A DNA stretch of 64,000 nt, from positions 1-64,000 of the IMG/VR virus record IMGVR_UViG_3300032271_000867, one strand, 5' to 3'. Every line of letters starts with the position of its first letter. Position 1 is the first letter of the stretch. This DNA is from a virus. The translations under genes were made by a program, and so were the position numbers. Shown here one piece after another: positions 1-7,699 of this stretch. A model generated the notes under the pieces. The model was not told where the DNA came from. It saw only the letters and a list, made by a program, of their open reading frames with translations, and did not search any database.

Positions 1-288
1 TGCCGTTAGAGTTACTCGTTTAGGATAGGTTACAGATTCGACGAGCTCGACAGCGGTTTGCTGGTCAAGGCTGGCCGATTCCAACAAGCCCTCGGCTGTG
101 TGATTCAACCAAAGCTCCCTTTCATTGTCATAGGCAAAAAAGCTCGATTCATCGCAACTCAAAACAAAAATAAAAGGCAGCTTGTCGGCGTGTGTTTCGA
201 GCTTGTAGAGTTGGCCAGCTTGCCGGGCTGTCGTTTGAAAGGCATCGAGCGTAATCTCTATGAGTTCGCCGGGCTTGAAGTAGTTCAT
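1..288 (-). CDS. Hypothetical protein, 3' end cut by window edge
   Basis: This reading frame starts with ATG at 288 and stays open for 96 codons to the left edge, so the C-terminus is missing. The protein begins MNYFKPGELIEITLDAF and contains no motif that I recognise. The start codon overlaps the TGA of the upstream gene in an ATGA junction, which indicates translational coupling and supports both the start and the reality of the gene. It is transcribed leftwards, away from the plus-strand arm that begins at 882. Function is unknown. Confidence 0.7.
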   Translation of the reverse strand, partial: MNYFKPGELIEITLDAFQTTARQAGQLYKLETHADKLPFIFVLSCDESSFFAYDNERELWLNHTAEGLLESASLDQQTAVELVESVTYPKRVTLTA

Positions 289-680
289 TTTTTGCCCTGC
301 TGGTAACGCTCAAAGGCTTTGGCTGCTTGTTCGGCAGATTCCCTAGTTTCAGCTTCGACAAGACGGCCAGCGTGTTCGTAGGCATCAAGTCCGAGATTCC
401 CAACAAGGCTAAGAGCTTCGCCCAAATGCCAGAGTTCGAGATAACCGAGGCGAAGTTTTGCAAGGTCGGTTAGGGTTGTGCCTAGTTCTTCATCAGTCCA
501 ACCAATGAGGTCGAGAAACAAAGTAAAAGGGTTTTGCCCGAAGTCGTAGTTTGTGCTTAGTCGGTAAAGGTCGTTTATTGCTTCGAAGCGGTCGTTTTCA
601 AGTAGTTGATCCGTTGTCTTTTCGTTCTCAAGCTCACGCCAGCTTTTCGCAGGCTGTGGGTTGTCTGTGTTCTGTGCCAT
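285..680 (-). CDS. Hypothetical protein (131 aa)
   Basis: The protein of 131 residues begins MAQNTDNPQPAKSW. It is rich in charged and helix-forming residues, and its C-terminal third (ETRESAEQAAKAFERYQQGK) looks like a long amphipathic helix. An in-frame start exists at 740, but the extra 20 residues (MLCFFCRATARFKRR...) look like translated leader and lie over a hairpin. I therefore prefer the ATG at 680, although the ribosome-binding site (GGGGC) is weak. The gene is coupled to the next leftward gene by an ATGA overlap. I recognise no family. Confidence 0.65.
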   Translation of the reverse strand: MAQNTDNPQPAKSWRELENEKTTDQLLENDRFEAINDLYRLSTNYDFGQNPFTLFLDLIGWTDEELGTTLTDLAKLRLGYLELWHLGEALSLVGNLGLDAYEHAGRLVEAETRESAEQAAKAFERYQQGKK

Positions 681-707
681 TAGTTGCCCCAATGTTCGGC
701 GTTTGAA

Positions 708-723
708 TCGGGCGGTTGCCCGA
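708..723 (-). other. Small leader hairpin
   Basis: A perfect 6-bp inverted repeat (TCGGGC and GCCCGA around a 4-nt loop) lies 28 bases upstream of the start at 680 on the minus strand. A long A-rich tract (T-rich on the minus strand) sits upstream of it in the direction of transcription, so it is not a standard terminator for that strand. It may be a 5' leader structure. The sequence shows only the fold potential. Confidence 0.35.
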
Positions 724-881
724 CAAAAAAAACATAACAAAAAACCAAAAAAAAAGCAATAACCAACAAAAAGTGCAACGACACACCGAGCGAAGCGACT
801 TTTTGATTTTGTCGCTAAAGGCTGCTTGACTTGTCGAAGTTGGCCAATCGGCCAGCTAAAAACCGAGTGATTGGATCACCA
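724..881. promoter_or_regulatory. A-rich divergent intergenic region
   Basis: This gene-free stretch separates the leftward pair from the rightward arm, so it should carry divergent promoters. It contains an A-rich tract at 724-765, a 6-bp hairpin (AGCGAC and GTCGCT) near 804-826, and a short TGGCC/GGCCA repeat near 840-853. On the minus strand a TTGCTT and TTATGT pair about 16 bp apart is a possible weak promoter. I could not find a convincing plus-strand -35/-10 pair. Confidence 0.4.
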
Positions 882-1430
882 ATGAACACACAAGAAACCG
901 CACCTGGCAACGCTCCGGCGCTGTTCGACTTGCTCGAGGGCAGCAAAACGCACAGCGAGGTTTACTCCAAAGTATTTAGCAAAATGACAGGCAAGCCAGC
1001 AACCGATTTTCTGCCAAACCCAGGCGATGCGTTTGCGTTGGCGCAGCTCGACTTGGCGTTTGAAAACTTAGAAAAACTCGACGCTTTGCTAATGGAAGTT
1101 GCAGACCTAACTATTTTTGACATTCTGCACATTGACCAGACAGCTATTGCACAAGCGATTTTTGATGAATCAGGCAGAACGCTAGACGAACAAGCTAAAA
1201 ACAAAGAACAAGAGTTCGAGCGTTACGCCTCGATAGCTGAAAAAGCAGAAGCTAAGAAGCTGAAAGTCTTTGAGATTCTAAGTGGAACGCTTTACCAGAC
1301 CGAGGCAACCACAAAAGAGGAAGCTCTAAAGAAGTTTGAAGTCTGGTTCAACAACGAGGCTTGCGAAACTTGCACAGACACCTGTAAGTGCGTTTTTGAA
1401 GTTGAACCGCTAACAACCACGCTCGATTAG
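882..1430 (+). CDS. Hypothetical protein with C-terminal Cys cluster (182 aa)
   Basis: The ATG at 882 gives MNTQETAPGNAPALFDLL and a protein of 182 residues. A TTG start at 831 is also in frame, but its product would begin in a low-quality leader that contains a hairpin. The body is acidic and mostly helical. It ends in a cysteine cluster (EACETCTDTCKC, about residues 164-175) that could bind a metal. It is the first gene of the arm that leads to the AAA+ and vWA genes. I recognise no family. Confidence 0.65.
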   Translation: MNTQETAPGNAPALFDLLEGSKTHSEVYSKVFSKMTGKPATDFLPNPGDAFALAQLDLAFENLEKLDALLMEVADLTIFDILHIDQTAIAQAIFDESGRTLDEQAKNKEQEFERYASIAEKAEAKKLKVFEILSGTLYQTEATTKEEALKKFEVWFNNEACETCTDTCKCVFEVEPLTTTLD

Positions 1431-1530
1431 CCGAGCAGAGCTGGTGCTGGCTGCACTTTTTGAGCGTTCGATTCGTTCACAGCTCACAATCTCAACCGAG
1501 ATTATCCCTAGAAAAAGGAGCGCAGACACA

Positions 1531-1821
1531 ATGTCTGATGAACAGCAGCAACCAGATAAGCCGTATTTTGACTTTTTCACTTTGGGCGAGGCACAAGCCA
1601 TTCTCAAAGGCTTAGAAATGGTCTATCCGATGCTCTCTATGATGCGACTACACGCTGAAGTAAGTGACAAAGACGAAAAGGATTTTGTTGCCGACCGCTT
1701 GCAAGATGTAATCAACCTAATCAAGCGTATGCAAGAATGGCCGGGCTTGATTGGTTCATTCCCAGGCGATAATGACGATGACGATGACGATGATTCTTGT
1801 GACTGTGGACACGATCACTAA
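1531..1821 (+). CDS. Small acidic protein with metal-binding-like tail (96 aa)
   Basis: The start at 1531 (MSDEQQQPDKPYFDFF) follows a strong AAAGGAG ribosome-binding site, so I prefer it to the in-frame start at 1444. The 96-residue protein has a helical core and ends in a run of aspartates followed by SCDCGHDH. Such an Asp-Cys-His tail could bind divalent metal, but that is inference. Its stop overlaps the next start in a TAATG junction. The family is unknown. Its position just before the AAA+/vWA pair suggests a shared role. Confidence 0.75.
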   Translation: MSDEQQQPDKPYFDFFTLGEAQAILKGLEMVYPMLSMMRLHAEVSDKDEKDFVADRLQDVINLIKRMQEWPGLIGSFPGDNDDDDDDDSCDCGHDH

Positions 1822-2357
1822 TGGTCAATGATGCAGACTGGGATTATGCAGAGCTCGGCCGTCTAAACGAGGGCGAGATTGCAGCCCTTTTGCGACAAGA
1901 GCGTGAGGTTGGATTTCGAAACGCAAATACTGTGACAAAAAACATCGTTTTGAAGTTATGTGATGCTGTGGAAAACAATCTAGGCTCAAAAGTAGCAAAC
2001 GAGTGTGTGTCTATGGAAGATTTTGAGTTGGTGCACAACGCCATACGGATTTTGCTCGACCTCAGATCGCCCGATTATCACGAGATGCTAATGGCTTTGA
2101 TTTGGCGCAGAGTTGAAGTTTTTTCGGTTATCCGAGCAACAGAAAGAGTGCGAAGCAAATGTAAAGATTATTTTGTGCTCCGAATCGTTCATAACCCTGC
2201 GAACGAAACACAAAAGCGCTTATCTCAATCCATCAAATGGTCTATTGCGAACGATAACCAAGAGTTTGAAATGTTCGGAAGCCAATCTGATCAAATACCA
2301 CCAGAGGAACGACCTTGTTTGCTCAACGGCAACTACTGTTTTTTTTGCACACCCTAA
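1821..2357 (+). CDS. Hypothetical protein (178 aa)
   Basis: The protein begins MVNDADWDYAELGRLNEGEI and is translationally coupled to the upstream gene by TAATG. The N-terminal 100 residues look all-helical. The C-terminus carries scattered cysteines (ERPCLLNGNYCFFC) that could form a metal site. I recognise no domain. It is the last gene before the AAA+ ATPase and probably belongs to the same transcript. Confidence 0.65.
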   Translation: MVNDADWDYAELGRLNEGEIAALLRQEREVGFRNANTVTKNIVLKLCDAVENNLGSKVANECVSMEDFELVHNAIRILLDLRSPDYHEMLMALIWRRVEVFSVIRATERVRSKCKDYFVLRIVHNPANETQKRLSQSIKWSIANDNQEFEMFGSQSDQIPPEERPCLLNGNYCFFCTP

Positions 2358-2399
2358 CCAACACTAAAAAACCCAAACAATAAGGAATAAATACCAAAA

Positions 2400-3677
2400 A
2401 TGAAAACCACAACACCCAACTCTTTCACTATCTACACAAGTGATGTTCCCCAAACAACTTTTGAGCGACAAGTTTTTGTTGCCAAGTTTGGTGAGATTAC
2501 AAAAATCGCTTCTCGATTGCTTGATCGCAACAGCAATAAGGCGGTTCGCAAAAGCTGGAACTTTGAATCGGCTGCGACTTTTGTTGCTTCGATCTCTGAA
2601 GCCGAACAACTAAAAACAGAACCAATCCAAAGCACTATGCGGGCTAACTTTGTGCAGAACTTCATAGTAGACAACAACCTAAACGCTGCCGGGCTAAAGG
2701 CTGTCAGAGAACTTATGGAAGCAAAACCTATGCTGATTAGCGTTTCTCTAAAAAAAGTTTTGTCTAGCCTTTTCGAGCAAACAAACCTTGAGTTTGAAAC
2801 CGCTGAAATAGCAACACCTGCGCCGGACTTCGCAAACGCTTGGGCGACGCTTTCGATTCCAAAACCTGAGGCACTAACCAATGGCGTTTACTACCCTCGA
2901 ATCGTTGAGAACAAGACGGAACAAGAATGGTATGAAACAGCGCTGGAGTGCAAAATGGCTGTGGCGATTTTTGGCGAAGCTGGAACAGGTAAAACTTCGA
3001 GTGCCGAGGCCGAAGCTGCAAGGCGTAAAGTGCCTTTTGTAGTTATGGAGTGCAACACAATGATCACAGACGAAAAGACCCAGGGGCGCTATGTTCCAAC
3101 GGGTCGTGGCAACGAACTTGAATGGCGTTACAGCGAGTTTGCAACGGCACTAGGGCAAGAATCGGTTATTTTGCTCAACGAAGCCAGTCGTATGTCACCA
3201 AAGGCAAACGCCTTGTTTATGCGTGTGCTTGCCGAGGGTGAGTTGATTATTGACACGCACAAAAACGAGAAAATCACTAAGCACCCACGCTGTTTGATTA
3301 TTGCCGATGCCAACCAAAACTATCGTGGCACGATGAACCCAGACCAAGCGTTCCTAGACCGCTTGCTAGTCAAGCTGGAGTTTCAGTATGACGAGGCGAT
3401 TGAAGCAAAGTTTATCCCTAGCCCTAGTCTGTTAGAGCTGGCTAAAGAGATGCGCCGAGCTGCTGCAACAAACGGCAAGTTTTCGACACCGGTATCAACT
3501 CGCTTGCTAAAAACTTTTGTGTCTATCGCACAGAAACTTAGTTTTAGAGCGGCTGTCTACAACTTCACAAACAACTTCGATCTTGACGAGCGTTCAAGTC
3601 TAAAAATGATGTTTTCAACCTACGCCGAAGCTATTGCTTCTGAACTAGGTGCTGAAACAGAGGATTTTGAGCTATAA
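2400..3677 (+). CDS. CobS/MoxR-like AAA+ ATPase
   Basis: This is a 425-residue protein with a C-terminal AAA+ module. Walker A is GEAGTGKTS at about residues 192-200. The Walker B-like strand is VILLNEASR at about 256-264, and FLDRL near 318-322 fits the arginine-containing segment of MoxR/CobS-type ATPases. The N-terminal 150 residues are helical and not recognised. MoxR-type ATPases work with partner proteins carrying a von Willebrand A domain, and such a gene follows after one base. In CobS-CobT the pair drives cobalt insertion into corrins. Other MoxR pairs mature or remodel metalloenzymes. The substrate here is unknown. The AAG GAA ribosome-binding site lies rather far upstream. Confidence 0.85.
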   Translation: MKTTTPNSFTIYTSDVPQTTFERQVFVAKFGEITKIASRLLDRNSNKAVRKSWNFESAATFVASISEAEQLKTEPIQSTMRANFVQNFIVDNNLNAAGLKAVRELMEAKPMLISVSLKKVLSSLFEQTNLEFETAEIATPAPDFANAWATLSIPKPEALTNGVYYPRIVENKTEQEWYETALECKMAVAIFGEAGTGKTSSAEAEAARRKVPFVVMECNTMITDEKTQGRYVPTGRGNELEWRYSEFATALGQESVILLNEASRMSPKANALFMRVLAEGELIIDTHKNEKITKHPRCLIIADANQNYRGTMNPDQAFLDRLLVKLEFQYDEAIEAKFIPSPSLLELAKEMRRAAATNGKFSTPVSTRLLKTFVSIAQKLSFRAAVYNFTNNFDLDERSSLKMMFSTYAEAIASELGAETEDFEL

Positions 3678-3678
3678 A

Positions 3679-5607
3679 ATGCAACGGATTTCTTTAGATG
3701 ATTTAGACGCAACCGATTTTTTTGATGCAGATGATTTTGACACATTACCTAGCGGTTGGCGTGGTTGCGTTGGTGGCCCGAATCTTTGGTCAGAACAAGA
3801 GCAGCTTCAGCGTGAGATGTTGTCAAAAATGGTGGCTGATGCTGAACGCTACGCAAGCGTTATTTCAAAGCGTGATGTATCTGCACACCTAATCAACAAT
3901 GGTTCTGTTCCTGCTTTCAGCTCGGCGAGCTCGATTACTTTTGTTGCTGAAAAAATCGGACTTTTGACTGAACCCCACGAAGTCGCTGGAGTAAAAGGAC
4001 TAACGCTGCACGAAGTGGCGCACATTATGTTTACCCCACGATCGCAGACACCTTTTGCTCAATGGGCGATCAACAATGCAAAACTTGCCTATCGAGTAGC
4101 GGAAGATGCTCGTATCGAACACTTGTTTTTGGGTCGTTTTGGTAGTTTTGTTTCGCCCTGGCTTATTGCTAGTTGTTTGCGATTTTTGTTGGCAGATGAA
4201 ACCCACATCGTCGTTGCTTACCCTGTGATCGTTGGTCGCAAATACTTGCCTTTGGAAGTTAGACAAGCGGTCAGAAATGCCTACTTGTTTCCGGCAGATG
4301 CTTCGGCTATTCAGTCGCTAATCAACCGCTATCGAGTGCTTGTTTTTGACTCGCAAGAAGCGGTTGATGAAGCTAAGTTGGTTCTTGCAGAACTACAAGT
4401 GCTGCTTGAAAAGTTGCCGTTGATGCAAGACCCAAACGGCCACGAGCAAAGAAGCGATAGCGAACTTGAAACAAGTATCAGCAGACCATTAGCAGCAGAC
4501 GAGCAAAACAAGGCTAAAGCAACGGCTGATAAACGAGGGTTCAAAGATACAACCGACATAAGCGAACAAACTCAAGTTGATAAAGATACAAAACAAAAAC
4601 TTGAGCAGTATGGTCAAAAAGCAGAGTTATTGCCGCCTAATCAAGAGGGTGATGATCCTGCAAATGGCACAGGCGAGAATGACAGCAACAGCGAGGAATC
4701 AAGCAGCGTTAGTGGTCTTACTAAAAATGGTGATGCTAAAAATACTCTTGATCCTGCTGTAAAAGCGGAGTTTGCCAAGTTGTTTGACAGGATTCTTGAC
4801 GAAAATCGAGCTGAAATCGCAAGCGACATAAAGTCGTGGGCAAAGCAGCAAGAGATTCAAGGCGGTATTGTCAAACCTATTGAGAAACACTATTACAGCG
4901 ATAGCGTTCTTGACAACACTACTCACCTAATGGCTAAAAAGTTTGGGCAGCAACTTCAGGAGCTACGCTTACAACACGAACCGGGTTGGGATAAACGAGT
5001 GTCTAGCGGTCGAATCAACGCTGGCCGTTTATTGCGTGGCGCTGATCTTGATGAAGCCTTTGATCGTTTTGACGAGGGCAGAGATGATGCAACCGAGATC
5101 GAGTGCGTTATCTTGTTAGACAAATCGGGTTCTATGGGTGGCGCAAATGCTGATGCAGCTTATCGTGCTATGTATGCTGTCAAAAAAGGACTGCAAGCGT
5201 TACAAGCAAATACTACTGTTGTTCTGTTTGACCATTACACATACCTGCTTTACGAGGCTAAAGACAAAGTAAACAACAGCGTTCGAGATGCTGGTGCAAG
5301 CGGTGGAACAGATGCCACAGGAGCAGTAAATCACGCTCGCAGTCTACTTGCTTCTAGCAGTAAAGCTGTAAAAATGCTGCTAATGATCACAGACGGCGAA
5401 TGGGGTCAGACACCACGCATTGACTTAGAGATTATGGAGTTGCGAAACTCGGGCGTTCTAACGGCGTTCTGTATGATTGGCGATAGCTTTTCAGACAGCA
5501 CTCACAACGCTGAAATCTCTTTGCAAATAAAATCAGCTAAGGACATACTTGCATTAGCAAAGGGTCTAGTGAAGCTGGCTATCAAACGACAACTAACAAA
5601 ATACTAA
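3679..5607 (+). CDS. CobT/NorD-like vWA protein with HExxH motif
   Basis: The ATG at 3679 starts one base after the ATPase stop and gives 642 residues. The N-terminal part has HEVAH at 111-115 and EDARIE at 142-147, a spacing like gluzincin metal sites. An acidic low-complexity linker spans roughly residues 260-370. The C-terminal vWA domain has the MIDAS motif DKSGS at about 481-485, a GGTDATG segment near 541 and ITDGEWG near 571. CobT, NorD and related MoxR partners share the vWA part. The HExxH...EDxRxE combination suggests a bound metal or peptidase activity. The acidic linker recalls CobT. The gene ends at a strong terminator. Function in the phage is unproven. Confidence 0.8.
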   Translation: MQRISLDDLDATDFFDADDFDTLPSGWRGCVGGPNLWSEQEQLQREMLSKMVADAERYASVISKRDVSAHLINNGSVPAFSSASSITFVAEKIGLLTEPHEVAGVKGLTLHEVAHIMFTPRSQTPFAQWAINNAKLAYRVAEDARIEHLFLGRFGSFVSPWLIASCLRFLLADETHIVVAYPVIVGRKYLPLEVRQAVRNAYLFPADASAIQSLINRYRVLVFDSQEAVDEAKLVLAELQVLLEKLPLMQDPNGHEQRSDSELETSISRPLAADEQNKAKATADKRGFKDTTDISEQTQVDKDTKQKLEQYGQKAELLPPNQEGDDPANGTGENDSNSEESSSVSGLTKNGDAKNTLDPAVKAEFAKLFDRILDENRAEIASDIKSWAKQQEIQGGIVKPIEKHYYSDSVLDNTTHLMAKKFGQQLQELRLQHEPGWDKRVSSGRINAGRLLRGADLDEAFDRFDEGRDDATEIECVILLDKSGSMGGANADAAYRAMYAVKKGLQALQANTTVVLFDHYTYLLYEAKDKVNNSVRDAGASGGTDATGAVNHARSLLASSSKAVKMLLMITDGEWGQTPRIDLEIMELRNSGVLTAFCMIGDSFSDSTHNAEISLQIKSAKDILALAKGLVKLAIKRQLTKY

Positions 5608-5614
5608 AAACCTA

Positions 5615-5651
5615 AAGTGCCTAGTGTCGTAATGGCACTAGGCACTTTTTT
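5615..5651 (+). terminator. Intrinsic terminator after vWA gene
   Basis: A perfect 12-bp stem (AAGTGCCTAGTG at 5615-5626 and its complement at 5636-5647) with a 9-nt loop is followed by a T run. It lies 7 bases past the vWA stop codon. It ends the AAA+/vWA transcript at least in part, because the next gene starts only 20 bases later. Confidence 0.9.
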
Positions 5652-5672
5652 ATCAAAAGGAGAAAATAAAAA

Positions 5673-6374
5673 ATGCTAAATCAAGCGTTTCTAAAAGAAC
5701 TAAGTGCATTAGAAAAAACTAACAAAACCGCTGTTTGGGCAGTAGTTAGGTCAGACCAAGCGTGGCGGGTAAACTCAAATGACGCAAAACACAAACAAGT
5801 AAAAGAGCAGCTATGCGAGTTGGCGGTGCTAGTGGACACAATAAAGCGTGATCCTGCTTATCACGCAATCAGAGACTGGAGCAGCAACCCTGATCCTGCA
5901 CACGCCGCTGGTAACGCAAAGTCTTTTGGCTATCTATTCAAGAAAAAAATAAATGGTGTAGATTGCTACCGAGTAGTGCCGGTGCGTGACATTGTGGGTC
6001 AGGAAAGCGATCTTGTTGCTTGGTGGGCAGATACAGCGCTAAGAGATACTTTGGAATCAAGACGCAAAATGAAAATCGAAGTTGCCAGGGTTGATGCCCA
6101 AGCTGAAGTTGAAAACATAAAGAAAAAGATTGAGGCAAACATCAGAGAAATGACCGACAATCTAGTAGACGGATTGGGTGAAAAGTTGATTATCAAACCA
6201 GATGTTAGTATGACTTTTGAAAGCAAAGACACCGCTGATAAAAAAGATGTTGAAATCCAGGTTATCTTTAGTGATCCGAAATGTGACATTACATTGAGCT
6301 ACGAGCAATACCAGCAAATGCTTGAAGTTTTGATGAGATACAAAGACCTAACAGAGCTTGGGTTAGTGGCCTAG
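5673..6374 (+). CDS. Hypothetical protein with central coiled coil (233 aa)
   Basis: The start at 5673 follows an AAAAGGAG site. The protein begins MLNQAFLKELSALEK. Residues about 1-115 contain basic and aromatic segments (GYLFKKKINGVDCYRVVPV). Residues about 128-172 are a charged coiled-coil-like helix (ESRRKMKIEVARVDAQAEV and following), and a beta-rich C-terminus follows. I recognise no family. It lies between two terminators, so it may have its own transcript or arise by read-through of the AAA+/vWA operon. Confidence 0.7.
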   Translation: MLNQAFLKELSALEKTNKTAVWAVVRSDQAWRVNSNDAKHKQVKEQLCELAVLVDTIKRDPAYHAIRDWSSNPDPAHAAGNAKSFGYLFKKKINGVDCYRVVPVRDIVGQESDLVAWWADTALRDTLESRRKMKIEVARVDAQAEVENIKKKIEANIREMTDNLVDGLGEKLIIKPDVSMTFESKDTADKKDVEIQVIFSDPKCDITLSYEQYQQMLEVLMRYKDLTELGLVA

Positions 6375-6400
6375 AGAGGCCGTAGAAGCCCGATAAGAAG

Positions 6401-6431
6401 CCCTTAGCAGCAAGTCTGCTAAGGGTTTTTT
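6401..6431 (+). terminator. Intrinsic terminator
   Basis: A perfect 10-bp stem (CCCTTAGCAG at 6401-6410 and CTGCTAAGGG at 6416-6425) with a 5-nt loop is followed by six T residues. It lies 27 bases after the stop at 6374 and isolates the downstream promoter at 6517. Confidence 0.9.
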
Positions 6432-6516
6432 ATTGCCTGAAATCGGCGCACAGGAAGCTGATTACAGCGACATACCACAAGAATAAAAAAATCTTTGTAA
6501 AGACACGCCAAGATGC

Positions 6517-6552
6517 TTGACAAATACTTACCGAGGTAAGTATTCTATTCGT
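6517..6552 (+). promoter_or_regulatory. Promoter with palindromic operator, leaderless start
   Basis: TTGACA at 6517-6522 and TATTCT at 6541-6546 are separated by 18 bp and resemble a sigma70-type promoter. The spacer is almost filled by a perfect inverted repeat: AATACTTACC (6523-6532) and GGTAAGTATT (6535-6544) around GA. The repeat also covers part of the -10 element, so a bound dimer would block RNA polymerase. The expected transcription start falls at about 6553, the A of the ATG, so the mRNA would be leaderless. No Shine-Dalgarno sequence precedes the ATG. The regulator is unknown. Confidence 0.8.
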
Positions 6553-7044
6553 ATGCAAACATTCCTCACGATCGCAAGCACAGACTATGCAGCAACGGCC
6601 AGGACACTAGACAACAAACGCTTGAATAAGCAAGCTCTGGAAGCGTGGCAAATCCTAATGAACCTAACCAAGCTAGACCCGGCTGGTGATTACCGAGAAC
6701 CTAGAGGCTGGAGCAATCACCCGGCCGTCAAGATGTGGAGAGGTAGCGAGGGTAAGTTACTTGAATACATTTTGGCTATGGTCAAAGAGTGGCAAGATCG
6801 TGGCTATAACAGCACCATAGGAGATAAGGCCATAGCAACCTACGAGAGAGCTGTTCAGCTAGGGCTAGTGGGGCAAGAAGCTGACGAGCTGCCAAAATGG
6901 CAAAGCAACCAAGACAAGTTTGAAGCTATTACAAAGACACACCGACAAGCACTTTTAGTCAAAGACTATGAGTGGTATTCGCAGTTTGTTTGGGAAGAAG
7001 ATCTCGGATACAAGCAAGATTCTTATGAGTATGTTTGGGCATAA
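6553..7044 (+). CDS. Pyrimidine dimer DNA glycosylase-like (Pyr_excise)
   Basis: The 163-residue protein begins MQTFLTIASTDYAATARTLD and continues NKRLNKQALEAWQIL, then HPAVKMWRG. This pattern is characteristic of the actinobacterial branch of the pyrimidine-dimer DNA glycosylase family (Pyr_excise, T4 DenV relatives), whose members start MQTFLP with a D-x-x-RL-x-KQ segment and HPAVKMW. The predicted role is base excision of UV photoproducts. The start at 6553 matches the family N-terminus and excludes the TTG at 6517, which is the -35 element. The gene has its own promoter and operator, so it is probably expressed conditionally. Confidence 0.75.
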   Translation: MQTFLTIASTDYAATARTLDNKRLNKQALEAWQILMNLTKLDPAGDYREPRGWSNHPAVKMWRGSEGKLLEYILAMVKEWQDRGYNSTIGDKAIATYERAVQLGLVGQEADELPKWQSNQDKFEAITKTHRQALLVKDYEWYSQFVWEEDLGYKQDSYEYVWA

Positions 7045-7121
7045 AAGCAAAGCACTACCAAAAGACAACCAAAAATGTCACAGCAGTATGACAAGATAAA
7101 CCAATAGAAAGGAAGCACAAA

Positions 7122-7397
7122 ATGCTAACAGTAGAAGAATACATAAAACAACTAGAAGCCCTACCAAAAGACGAGGTGATTCTTGTTCCAATGATTTGGA
7201 CAAAAGCCATAGCAGAAGAAGAACTACTAAATGCAACAGAACTAGAAGTTGTTCTTACAAATGAACAATGGGAAAAAGCAGTAGAGATCTATGAAGCAAA
7301 TTACTATGCTGATTACGAGTTTATGGTTGAAGCTGTTCAGCAAGTCATTGGTGCAAAATACAACAGTGAAACATACGAGTGGAAAATAGGAGAATAA
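7122..7397 (+). CDS. Small acidic hypothetical protein (91 aa)
   Basis: The start at 7122 follows a GAAAGGAAG ribosome-binding site. The 91-residue protein (MLTVEEYIKQLEALPKDEV...) is strongly acidic and helical with many Tyr and Glu. It contains an LEALPKD segment that recurs in the next gene (SEALPKDKEIEALPKG). It starts the block of nine tiny plus-strand genes that ends in WhiB. No family is recognised. Confidence 0.7.
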   Translation: MLTVEEYIKQLEALPKDEVILVPMIWTKAIAEEELLNATELEVVLTNEQWEKAVEIYEANYYADYEFMVEAVQQVIGAKYNSETYEWKIGE

Positions 7398-7399
7398 AA

Positions 7400-7540
7400 A
7401 TGATCGAACTAACATTTGATAGCTGGGAAGATTTTGACAAAGCAATACCAAAAGTGGTTGCTTTAGCAGAAGCCTTATCAGAAGCCCTACCAAAAGACAA
7501 AGAAATAGAAGCCCTACCAAAAGGATCACTAGATAACTAA
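7400..7540 (+). CDS. Small acidic hypothetical protein (46 aa)
   Basis: ATG at 7400 begins MIELTFDSWEDFDKAIPKVV, and the protein ends KGSLDN after 46 residues. The segment ALPKDKEIEALPKG carries two copies of an EALPK motif, also present near the N-terminus of the preceding protein. The stop overlaps the next start as TAATG. The coupling and the GGAG site upstream make it a likely gene despite its size. Function is unknown. Confidence 0.6.
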   Translation: MIELTFDSWEDFDKAIPKVVALAEALSEALPKDKEIEALPKGSLDN

Positions 7541-7695
7541 TGAACACAGAACTAAACAAAGATCAGATTGCTGAACTAGTAGCAGTAGGTATCAAGCACG
7601 AACGAGAGCGTATCATCAAGTTGATTCAAGAGTGGATCAACAATGACGATGCAGACTTCCAAGAAATGTTTGCTCAAGTAAAGAAAGGAGCATAA
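7540..7695 (+). CDS. Small protein with ERERII motif (51 aa)
   Basis: The 51-residue protein begins MNTELNKDQIAELVAVGI and contains KHERERIIKLIQEW. The same ERERII-type helix appears in the gene at 7959 (LAERERIIKYLM) and in minus-strand genes near 18.2 and 19.5 kb, so this is a small recurring phage family. It is coupled to its upstream neighbour by TAATG. It is acidic at the C-terminal side and probably one or two helices. Function is unknown. Confidence 0.65.
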   Translation: MNTELNKDQIAELVAVGIKHERERIIKLIQEWINNDDADFQEMFAQVKKGA

Positions 7696-7699
7696 TCAA

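Noticed and set aside
831-881. TTG start giving a longer product for the gene at 882
   Set aside because: The extra residues lie over a short hairpin, and no good ribosome-binding site precedes the TTG.
2113-2367. Plus-strand frame at 2113-2367 overlapping the 178-aa gene
   Set aside because: The main frame is coupled by TAATG and the overlapping frame has no start signal or domain.
6517-6552. N-terminal extension of the glycosylase gene from TTG at 6517
   Set aside because: The TTG is the -35 box and the region holds the promoter and palindrome. The family N-terminus is MQTFL at 6553.
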